Shown in pieces: positions 1 through 5,002 of a stretch of 5,578 bases of DNA. Origin of the DNA: Candidatus Rhabdochlamydia sp. (lineage in GTDB: Bacteria > Chlamydiota > Chlamydiia > Chlamydiales > Rhabdochlamydiaceae); assembly GCA_030044075.1 (NCBI GenBank), contig JASHWM010000107.1, forward strand, positions 1-5,578, written 5' to 3'. Position numbers and translations under genes: made by a program. Under the pieces are notes generated by a model. It made no database searches, had not been told where the DNA came from, and worked only from the letters and a program-made list of their open reading frames with translations. Numbering within the stretch: position 1 is the first letter of the stretch; every line of letters begins with the position of its first letter.

Positions 1-1
1 T

Positions 2-910
2 TCTGAATATATCGAAACAAGTAAGCCTATCCATAATTTTTCTCAGCTTTCGAAAGAGCACATGATCACTTCGGGCACTCCTAAAGCGGAATATGCACAA
101 AAGTTTCCTCTTCTAATCAAATGTTTACTAGGTCAGGCGGACATCAAAGCAAGCAAGCAGGAACTGATCCAAAAGATCCTGGATAACCCAAGAGAAAAAG
201 CTCAAAACCTCCTCAGAAATACGGAGATCAAACTGCTAGACCTTTTAGGAGAAGAAAAAGGGCAGGACCTGATCGTTAAGAACATCTACGAAAAGATGGA
301 AAAATCTCTTGACCTCCCGGAATTAAAGGCGTTTTTTCAACCTTATTATTCCCAAGATGCTAAAATTAGCGAACCCTATTATGCCGTTGAAACAGATGAA
401 GCATGCGATATTTTCCTGATGGGCGATGAAGTAGGGGGCAGCTGCCAGGCGACTACAGAGACTACAGACCACAACCAGGACCTTCTTGGTTATATGCTCG
501 ATGGAAAATACAGGATGGTCGCCATAAAAAATTCTAAAGACGAAATTGTTGCAAGGTGCGTGCTCAGACTGATGTGGGATGAAAAGCTGGGCAAACCTGT
601 CATATTCCTCGAAAGATTTTATTCACGTATGAGCGATCACAGGTTTGAAACTATCCTTGAAAAAGTTGCGATCGAAAAGGCCAAGATGATGGGAGCATCC
701 CTTGTACGGTCTGTAAAACAGAACTTCGTAGAGATGACAAAAGAGAACCTCTATCCTAACCCGCTACATTCCTATAATGGGAAAGGGCCATCCGAGCACG
801 TAGACGAATGGGGCAGGGCGTTCATCGGCTGTCCGGCGTATCAGATAGAAAAGTCCGAAACGATCTATATGGCTCCGCCCGATTCGAATGTAGCAGCTGT
901 TACATCGTAG
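2..910 (+). CDS. Hypothetical protein, 3' part only (302 residues visible)
   Basis: The frame is open from base 2 with no stop before it, so the gene starts outside the window; the Met at base 62 is an internal codon, not a supported start, and no Shine-Dalgarno precedes it. Numbering from that Met, residues 1-95 are charged and probably helical. Residues 105-190 look like a compact alpha/beta domain: a Cys-containing stretch (ACDIF, GGSCQ, about 114-129), a hydrophobic LLGYMLDGKYRMVAIKN segment, a strand-like EIVARCVLRLMW and VIFLERFY. A helical segment and a polar tail with Gly/Pro follow. No signal peptide or membrane segment is visible. The central pattern (GSCQ, then LLGYMLDGK, then VAIK, then VARC, then FLER) resembles what I recall from large hypothetical proteins of environmental chlamydiae. 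The strand order is loosely GNAT- or PcfJ-like, but I see no acetyl-CoA motif and assign no function. It is convergent with khpA. Confidence 0.85.
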   Translation, partial: SEYIETSKPIHNFSQLSKEHMITSGTPKAEYAQKFPLLIKCLLGQADIKASKQELIQKILDNPREKAQNLLRNTEIKLLDLLGEEKGQDLIVKNIYEKMEKSLDLPELKAFFQPYYSQDAKISEPYYAVETDEACDIFLMGDEVGGSCQATTETTDHNQDLLGYMLDGKYRMVAIKNSKDEIVARCVLRLMWDEKLGKPVIFLERFYSRMSDHRFETILEKVAIEKAKMMGASLVRSVKQNFVEMTKENLYPNPLHSYNGKGPSEHVDEWGRAFIGCPAYQIEKSETIYMAPPDSNVAAVTS

Positions 911-915
911 AACTT

Positions 916-964
916 GCCTCTTTAGGAAGAGGCCAGAGTTGAGTCCCGCTTGCAGTGGGACTCA
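916..964. terminator. Two tandem hairpins between convergent genes
   Basis: The first hairpin is a perfect 7-bp stem (916-922 with 927-933, GCCTCTT/AAGAGGC) and a 4-base loop. The second is an 11-bp stem (940-950 with 954-964, one G-T pair, seven G-C pairs) with a 3-base TGC loop. They sit between the stop of the left gene (910) and the stop of khpA (981), so they could end transcription from both sides. Neither is directly followed by a U-run: on the plus strand the nearest T-run is about 20 bases on, in the 3' end of khpA. They are therefore not classical intrinsic terminators and might instead protect mRNA 3' ends. Confidence 0.45.
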
Positions 965-980
965 TCATCAGGAATATAGT

Positions 981-1229
981 TTAGCTTTTTTTGGCAGGAT
1001 CTTCGATAATTTCGAGGTTGACTCGGATACCGTTGCGGCTTGCTACGGACATGAGCAAAGTACGAATGGCATTGATTGTTTTGCCTTTCTTACCGATGAT
1101 TTTGCCGATATCTGATTTTTCGACGCCCAATTCGATAATTAAAGTATGTGTGCCCCCAATTTCATTGATGTGCACTTTATCAGGATGGTCAACGAGATTT
1201 TTAACGATGTACTCAACGAATTCTTTCAT
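981..1229 (-). CDS. khpA: KhpA-type small KH-domain RNA-binding protein
   Basis: This 82-residue protein is essentially one KH domain. The diagnostic GXXG loop is GKKG at residues 46-49 in the context IGKIIGKKGKTINAIR. It is preceded by a beta hairpin (about 19-35) and followed by a helix (51-66) and a final strand (68-75), ending in a short basic tail. Length and layout match the KhpA/YlqC family, cytosolic proteins that in Gram-positive bacteria pair with KhpB (Jag/EloR) and bind many RNAs; the partner gene is not in this window. The start is supported by AAGGGG at 1239-1244 on the complementary strand, 9 bases before the ATG. It lies 100 bases downstream of rluD on the same strand and is probably read from the same transcript; I see no convincing promoter of its own. 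In other bacteria khpA often neighbours rpsP and rimM, which is not so here. Confidence 0.93.
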   Translation of the reverse strand: MKEFVEYIVKNLVDHPDKVHINEIGGTHTLIIELGVEKSDIGKIIGKKGKTINAIRTLLMSVASRNGIRVNLEIIEDPAKKS

Positions 1230-1329
1230 GATTCGATTCCCCTTAAAATATTGCAGTTGTAAGACAATAAACCTTCCTAATTTTAGGATACTACATCAAA
1301 AGAGTTTTATTGCGCTAGTAGCAAATTTT

Positions 1330-2247
1330 TTATAATAGAGGAGAAAGATTTTGCACAAGCTGTTTCATGTCCAAAGGGAGAGGACAATTAAAACGCATCC
1401 TGTTTTTTGTAATGGGATGCTCGAAACAGACTTCTTTCGCATGGAGCATCTGGCGCATGAGACCGTATTTTTGATTGGAAGAGGCGCTCCCATAGACAGG
1501 GTCTCCAAGAACGGGCGTCCCCCGATGCTGCAAGTGAACGCGGATCTGGTGGGTCCTCCCCGTGATGAGCTTGACCTCCACAACAGAGAGCCCCTCTTTT
1601 GTGTAGAGAGTTGTGCAGACGCTGACCGCTTCTTTGCCCCTTTCCTCTGAGACGCACATCTTCTTTCGGTCGGTAGCATGGCGCGCAATAGGGGCGCTGA
1701 TCGTCATATCGCCAGGGTTTCCCATGCAGACAGCAAGATAGGTCTTCTCGATCTCTCTTTTGCTAAACATTTCGATGAGCAGGCGGTGGCACTCTGTTGT
1801 CTTGGCGGCAATGAGGGCGCCGCTCGTGTCTTTATCGAGGCGATGGACGATCCCGGGGCGCAGATCATCGGCAGGGAGGTTTTTGCAATGGAACAAAAGG
1901 GCATTGACGAACGTGTCTTTTGGATGTCCTGGGGCTGGATGGACAACCATCCCGGCCGGTTTGTTGACCACGATGAGGTGCTCGTCTTCAAAAAGGACTT
2001 CGAGGGGAATATTTTGGGGTTCTAAGGAAAGTTCCGGAGCTAAAACAAAGCAGATCTCTATCTCATCGCCAACCTTGGGCTTTTCCCTTTTTTTTATGGG
2101 CCTGCCATTGACAAGGACAAGCCCTTTCTCAATAATATTTTGAAAGTAGGTGCGTGAATAGCCTCCGTAGTGCCTTGCTAAAAAGCTGTCCAGGCGGGTC
2201 GTTTCATGCTCCTTTGAAATGAATAATACTTCGGGAATGCTCTGCAT
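1330..2247 (-). CDS. rluD: RluD-family 23S rRNA pseudouridine synthase
   Basis: The protein has 305 residues, a little shorter than the E. coli RluD of about 326. The N-terminus is an S4 RNA-binding domain (about 17-65: TRLDSFLARHY, SRTYFQNII, GLVLVNGRPIKK, VGDEIEI). The RluA-type catalytic domain follows (about 85-290) with VVNKPAGMVVHPAPGH (93-108), the family signature RPGIVHRLDKDTSG (130-143, catalytic Asp138), GRTHQIRVHL (230-239) and GDPVYG (248-253). RluD enzymes isomerise uridines in helix 69 of 23S rRNA (1911/1915/1917 in E. coli) during large-subunit maturation; the RPGIVHRLDKDTSG form favours RluD over RluC or RluA, but exact site specificity is inferred. The ATG start has no Shine-Dalgarno (CTATTGCCACT precedes it). 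An in-frame stop eight codons upstream excludes a long extension, and only a rare ATT start lies between. It follows the 84-aa gene after 67 bases and precedes khpA. Confidence 0.93.
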   Translation of the reverse strand: MQSIPEVLFISKEHETTRLDSFLARHYGGYSRTYFQNIIEKGLVLVNGRPIKKREKPKVGDEIEICFVLAPELSLEPQNIPLEVLFEDEHLIVVNKPAGMVVHPAPGHPKDTFVNALLFHCKNLPADDLRPGIVHRLDKDTSGALIAAKTTECHRLLIEMFSKREIEKTYLAVCMGNPGDMTISAPIARHATDRKKMCVSEERGKEAVSVCTTLYTKEGLSVVEVKLITGRTHQIRVHLQHRGTPVLGDPVYGSASSNQKYGLMRQMLHAKEVCFEHPITKNRMRFNCPLPLDMKQLVQNLSPLL

Positions 2248-2314
2248 AGTGGCAATAGGGTACCACGGCCATCAATAAAAGACAATTTTTCCAAATAGAG
2301 CAATAATAAAGAAT

Positions 2315-2569
2315 TTACATGCTTTCGCGCATTTTTCTCATCGACTCTTTCCACCTTGCGTCGGCCTTTTGCATATCCCTCATGATGTCCCTTACCCATT
2401 GATTGATGAACTTCTTCACCTCTTCTTTTGTGGCTGCAGGCCCTAAGAACTTCTGAAAAGGTGAGACTTGCGTTTCATCAAGCTTAATCTCCGGCTCATG
2501 CATCACGCGGTGCGCCTCTTGCGCCCTTTCTGGAGGGACGCCTGGGGAAATCGGGCTGATCTCGGACAT
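2315..2569 (-). CDS. Small hypothetical protein, 84 aa, upstream of rluD
   Basis: The ATG is preceded by AGAGGAAG, a good Shine-Dalgarno but close (GAGG ends 4 bases before the start). It also lies about 25 bases below the expected start of a well-formed promoter, so expression is likely. Residues 1-45 are Pro/Glu-rich and probably disordered (ISPGVPPER, HEPEIKLDE, VSPFQKFLGP). Residues 46-84 form a strongly charged amphipathic helix (TKEEVKKFINQWVRDIM, then MQKADARWKESMRKMRESM) with Met and Trp on what may be one face. There is no signal peptide, membrane segment or Cys cluster. I do not recognise a domain. Its position directly before rluD matches my recollection of a small hypothetical gene beside the C. 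trachomatis rluD homologue, suggesting a conserved Chlamydiota gene; homology is unproven. A helix-mediated binding partner is possible, but no function can be assigned. Confidence 0.75.
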   Translation of the reverse strand: MSEISPISPGVPPERAQEAHRVMHEPEIKLDETQVSPFQKFLGPAATKEEVKKFINQWVRDIMRDMQKADARWKESMRKMRESM

Positions 2570-2600
2570 AACTTCCTCTAAATAGCATATTTTAATTTTT

Positions 2601-2630
2601 TATATATTCTTTTTGAAATAAACATGTAAA
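2601..2630 (-). promoter_or_regulatory. Candidate sigma-70 promoter for the 84-aa gene, rluD and khpA
   Basis: Read on the minus strand, TTTACA (2625-2630, one mismatch to TTGACA) is followed after 18 bases by TATATA (2601-2606). The expected RNA start is near 2594, giving a leader of about 25 bases that contains the ribosome site of the 84-aa gene. The region is very AT-rich, so chance matches are common. Confidence 0.5.
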
Positions 2631-2633
2631 CTA

Positions 2634-2662
2634 TTTTTATTTATCTGTAAAATTAATATAAT
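2634..2662 (+). promoter_or_regulatory. Candidate promoter for the 246-aa gene (perfect -10)
   Basis: TATAAT at 2657-2662 is a perfect -10 box. The -35 at a 17-base spacing is poor (TTTTTA, 2634-2639). The expected start near 2669 leaves a leader of about 29 bases ahead of the ATG at 2698. The -35 region lies next to that of the divergent minus-strand promoter, so the two could compete or share a regulator. Confidence 0.4.
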
Positions 2663-2697
2663 TTTTATTAAAATTAATAAAAAATTAAAGGGGTGAC

Positions 2698-3438
2698 ATG
2701 AGTAGTCTTTCAGTAAGCATTGTTCCTTATGACGATTCTTTCGACTATAATGCAGAGGCGTTTGGGGGATATAAGCATTTGGAGCTGGGCGCAGCAAACG
2801 GCGATGCGTATTTGCAAGGCAGTAAAGAGCAGCACCAGCTTCTTTGCGATGTTGCAAAATATATCCTTGCAAGGAATCCAGAGAGCAGCAGGTTCACATT
2901 CTTTTTAAATGATATTTCTTCGAAGGGGCTGGACCTCGCAGCAAGCAACCTGAAAGAATATCTTTTGGAGCAGAAAAGAGTAGGGATGATCATTGAGATC
3001 AGGATCGTGAAGATTGCTGCAGACATGCTCAAAAAGCAAAATTGGCCGGCAGTTGACACGGCATTTCTCCTCAATCCAAATAAAGACATTGGATTGCACC
3101 ATATCTTATCAGACAAGGGACAAAAAGAAGATCAGGTGCAGCTTGTAGAAACCATGACTAAAACAGCAAAACTTGGGTTCTATATCCAGGACATTCATTT
3201 GAGCGCGTATATTGAGGTGCTTCGATTTAGGGAAGCATCATCTGAAATAATTGCGGAAAGTACCTTGTTATTTCACACAATACACCAGGCTCCTGAAAAT
3301 TTGACTAATAAATTAAGCAAATATGGGGTTGTCTGCAGGACGCACCTCATCGATTCATTAGCTTACTATCGGTTCCCTACCGGTCTTTTTTCAAAAGAAA
3401 CCCCGGTTGGTTTTCTTTTTGCTAAAGAGAAATCCTAA
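2698..3438 (+). CDS. Hypothetical protein, 246 aa, unknown function
   Basis: The ATG follows TAAAGGGGTGAC, a long partial match to the 16S anti-Shine-Dalgarno but closely spaced (AGGGG ends 4 bases before the start). The protein looks soluble, with no signal peptide or membrane segment. The visible order is: strand-like SLSVSIVPYDD (3-13); HLELGAANGDAYLQG (27-41); a helix QHQLLCDVAKYILARNP (45-61); FTFFLNDISSKGLDLAASNLKEYL (about 66-89); a strong beta segment VGMIIEIRIVKI (95-106); a Lys/Trp helix; HHILSDKGQKED (about 134-145); a helix LVETMTKTAKLGFYI; and a polar C-terminal part with YYRFPTGLFSKE. The phrase HLELGAANGD superficially recalls a methyltransferase motif I, but the rest of that fold is not evident and I do not claim it. 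No neighbour gives a functional clue: recX follows after 80 bases. It may be specific to chlamydiae or to this genus. Confidence 0.8.
   Translation: MSSLSVSIVPYDDSFDYNAEAFGGYKHLELGAANGDAYLQGSKEQHQLLCDVAKYILARNPESSRFTFFLNDISSKGLDLAASNLKEYLLEQKRVGMIIEIRIVKIAADMLKKQNWPAVDTAFLLNPNKDIGLHHILSDKGQKEDQVQLVETMTKTAKLGFYIQDIHLSAYIEVLRFREASSEIIAESTLLFHTIHQAPENLTNKLSKYGVVCRTHLIDSLAYYRFPTGLFSKETPVGFLFAKEKS
3379..3420 (+). terminator. Overlapping hairpins in the 3' end of the 246-aa gene
   Basis: One hairpin pairs 3393-3402 (AAAAGAAACC) with 3409-3419 (GGTTTTCTTTT), a 10-bp stem with one bulged T and a 6-base CCGGTT loop, ending in a T-rich stretch as a terminator would. A competing fold pairs ACCGG (3379-3383) with CCGGT (3403-3407) and TCTTTT (3384-3389) with AAAAGA (3393-3398). 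Both lie within the last 20 codons, before the stop at 3436-3438, which is unusual for a terminator because ribosomes would disrupt it. Much of the pairing is A-T. Confidence 0.3.
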
Positions 3439-3450
3439 GTTCAGTTTTTC

Positions 3451-3480
3451 TTGATTAAAATCCACTGCAATATTTTTAAT
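3451..3480 (+). promoter_or_regulatory. Candidate promoter for recX
   Basis: TTGATT (3451-3456, 4 of 6 to TTGACA) is followed after 18 bases by TTTAAT (3475-3480, 5 of 6 to TATAAT), placing the RNA start near 3487. It lies in the 80-base gap after the 246-aa gene, suggesting recX can be expressed independently of it. The evidence is consensus matching only. Confidence 0.35.
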
Positions 3481-3487
3481 TCCTGCT

Positions 3488-3494
3488 AAAGGAG
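3488..3494 (+). promoter_or_regulatory. Shine-Dalgarno-like AAAGGAG without a matching recX start
   Basis: AAAGGAG is the only strong ribosome-site match before recX, but it ends 24 bases before the TTG used as start. No ATG, GTG or TTG lies in the recX frame at normal spacing. A TTG at 3505 is correctly spaced (10 bases) but in another frame, opening a 25-codon reading frame that overlaps the start of recX. Confidence 0.3.
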
Positions 3495-3518
3495 CGGCAG
3501 CATCTTGCCGGACGATCT

Positions 3519-3968
3519 TTGCATATTGATAATGTCGTGCTTCAGCTTCTCTCCAGGAGAGATTACTTCACCCTTGAGCTAACGCAAAAGCTTACGCAAA
3601 AAGGCTTTTCACTCGAAGAGGTTGCTCTATGCCTGAACAAGTGGAAGGCAAAAGGATATCTCAACGATGAGGACCTCGCCCTTCGTTTCATAGAAAAGCA
3701 GCGGTCGCTTGGCCACGGAAGAGAAATCGTGCGGCAAAAACTGTACTTCAGGTCCAAAGATCCCGCGTTGCTCCACCTCCTTGACAAGGCCTCCTTTGAT
3801 GAAAAAAAGGAGATCACAAAACTTTTCATGAAACGGTTTTCCTCAGCAAACCTACAGGACGCAAAAGAAAGGAGGAGGGTGTTTGCCTATTTTGCAAGGA
3901 AGGGATTCTCATTTGAAAGTATCAATGAAGCGATTTTCGATAGCTGCATAGACAAAGATTTGCAATAA
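3519..3968 (+). CDS. recX: RecX-family regulatory protein
   Basis: The 149 residues are arranged in the three-helix repeats of RecX. The N-terminal repeat has LLSRRDYFTLELTQKLTQKGFSLEE (about 10-34; compare the family pattern R.(Y/H)S..EL..KL...G). The middle repeat carries the signature KGYLNDEDLALRFIEKQRSLGHGREIVRQKL (45-75). The C-terminal repeat has RRRVFAYFARKGFSFESINEAIF (118-140). RecX binds RecA filaments in the cytosol and usually inhibits or modulates RecA; recA is not in this window, whereas in many bacteria the two genes are adjacent. Length is near the usual 150-170. The TTG start is the first plausible one; the frame is open back to 3480, where a stop precedes it, but has only a CTG in that stretch and no aligned ribosome site, so the exact N-terminus is uncertain. 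hemA follows 47 bases later on the same strand. Confidence 0.85.
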   Translation: MHIDNVVLQLLSRRDYFTLELTQKLTQKGFSLEEVALCLNKWKAKGYLNDEDLALRFIEKQRSLGHGREIVRQKLYFRSKDPALLHLLDKASFDEKKEITKLFMKRFSSANLQDAKERRRVFAYFARKGFSFESINEAIFDSCIDKDLQ

Positions 3969-3988
3969 TTATTGCCGTGGTCTATAAC
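3960..3988 (+). promoter_or_regulatory. Candidate promoter for hemA
   Basis: TTGCAA (3960-3965, 4 of 6) and TATAAC (3983-3988, 5 of 6) are separated by 17 bases, with the -35 overlapping the last codons of recX. The expected start near 3995 gives a leader of about 20 bases containing GAGG at 4005-4008, 7 bases before the hemA ATG. The geometry is good, so hemA may not depend on recX read-through. Confidence 0.45.
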
Positions 3989-4015
3989 CTGCTTTTTTCT
4001 GAATGAGGTTTTTTT

Positions 4016-5002
4016 ATGCGCATTGGCGTGCTCGGGATTAACTATAAATCGTCCGATGTTGCCTTCAGAGAGCTGATCGCAAAAGCTTGCGAGCGCATAT
4101 TTTCAGGAGAAGAACAGGGCCTCTACGCGATTGGGCCTGTTCTCCTCTCTACCTGCAACCGCACAGAGATCTATTTTAGTTCGGAGGATATGGCAGAGGC
4201 CCACACCCTCCTTTTGTCGCTCCTCAAAAAACAGATCCAGGTCCCATTCGAGCATCGGCTGTATTCGTTTTTTTGCAGGCAATGCTTTACCCATTTGGCC
4301 AGAGTGACAGCAGGCCTTGATAGTTACATCCTTGCTGAAGCAGAGATCCAAAGGCAGGTGAAAAGAGCTTATGAGCAGGCAGCCCAATGCTCGCCCCTGC
4401 CAAGTTCGATCCATTTTTTATTTCAAAAGTGTTTGAAAATTGGCAAAGAGGTCCGGTCCCATTTTCCTTTGATGAGAGGTGTTCCGACACTCGAGAGCAG
4501 CATTTTCCAGGTGGGCCTTTCACTTGTAAAAGATCTCAAGCAGAGAAAAGTCCTATTCGTTGGCAACTCCCAGACAAATCGTAGGGTCATGTCATTTTTT
4601 CTTTCAAAGAACATCTTGGATGTGACGGTATGCACCCGTTCCCCAACGGAAGGTGAAAGAATGGTCGATAGGTCTGTCCTTACAAAATGGTGGGAGTTTG
4701 ACCTAGTGGTATGTGCGACAAATGAAAGGAATTATCTCCTCCGCTCGGAGGATCTTTGCGAAAACATGCCCGACAATCGACTGATCTTTGATCTGAGCGT
4801 TCCAAGGAGCGTCGATCCTCTTTTGGAGAAGCATCCAGCCATCGCCCTTCTCAATATCGACCAGCTTAGCGAGCTGCTTGAAAAAAAGAGGAGGATGCAT
4901 TTTAAAGAAGTGCAGGAGTCTGAAACTCTTGTCCGCGCTCTTGTTGACAGGCAGCTTGCGATCTTTCAAAACAAGAAACAGATGCTCCTTGCGGTCTCCT
5001 AG
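4016..5002 (+). CDS. hemA: Glutamyl-tRNA reductase, short chlamydial-type form
   Basis: HemA reduces the glutamate on charged tRNA-Glu to glutamate-1-semialdehyde with NADPH, the first committed step of C5-pathway tetrapyrrole (heme) synthesis. The N-terminal catalytic domain is clear: [13 protein letters not shown] (7-19, usual form GINHKTAPVxxRE), [11 protein letters not shown] (43-53) with the nucleophile Cys47, and [28 protein letters not shown] (92-119) with the conserved His93 and Glu108. The Rossmann domain starts near 178 but is atypical: [10 protein letters not shown] (179-188) keeps only the first Gly of GxGxxG, and CTRS (206-209) replaces the usual [18 protein letters not shown] (257-268) is conserved. 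At 328 residues it lacks most of the C-terminal dimerisation domain of typical enzymes (about 420 residues), keeping only a spinal-helix-like segment (about 281-325). I recall the C. trachomatis enzyme being similarly short. The start is supported by GAGG 7 bases upstream. Its stop overlaps that of asnS. Confidence 0.93.
   Translation: MRIGVLGINYKSSDVAFRELIAKACERIFSGEEQGLYAIGPVLLSTCNRTEIYFSSEDMAEAHTLLLSLLKKQIQVPFEHRLYSFFCRQCFTHLARVTAGLDSYILAEAEIQRQVKRAYEQAAQCSPLPSSIHFLFQKCLKIGKEVRSHFPLMRGVPTLESSIFQVGLSLVKDLKQRKVLFVGNSQTNRRVMSFFLSKNILDVTVCTRSPTEGERMVDRSVLTKWWEFDLVVCATNERNYLLRSEDLCENMPDNRLIFDLSVPRSVDPLLEKHPAIALLNIDQLSELLEKKRRMHFKEVQESETLVRALVDRQLAIFQNKKQMLLAVS
4999..5002. other. Shared CTAG: overlapping stop codons of hemA and asnS
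   Basis: The palindrome CTAG holds the TAG stop of hemA on the plus strand (5000-5002) and the TAG stop of asnS on the minus strand (4999-5001). The two convergent genes therefore overlap by 4 bases with no intergenic DNA, so any transcription terminator must lie inside the opposite gene. Confidence 0.97.

Noticed and set aside
1275..1288. Inverted repeat TCCTAA/TTAGGA between rluD and khpA
   Set aside because: A 6-bp, mostly A-T stem with a 2-base loop is too small to form a stable hairpin and has no U-run; probably chance.
991..1335. A 114-codon plus-strand frame opposite khpA
   Set aside because: It is fully antisense to a clear KH-domain gene, and its product has no recognisable features.
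1351..2143. Several long open frames on the plus strand opposite rluD (for example 1351-1650, 1678-2025, 1760-2143)
   Set aside because: They lie antisense to a gene with unmistakable RluD motifs, have no ribosome sites of note and give low-complexity products unlike any family; they are by-products of rluD codon usage.
2178..2399. 73-codon minus-strand frame spanning the gap between the 84-aa gene and rluD
   Set aside because: It overlaps both flanking genes in another frame, starts inside one and ends inside the other, with no ribosome site or recognisable sequence.
2785..2815. HLELGAANGD in the 246-aa protein as a methyltransferase motif I
   Set aside because: The motif is only superficially similar, and the following acidic strand end and motif IV expected of a SAM methyltransferase are not evident.
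3581..3600. Direct repeat ACGCAAAA in recX
   Set aside because: It encodes the TQKLTQK helix expected in the first RecX repeat; protein constraint explains it.
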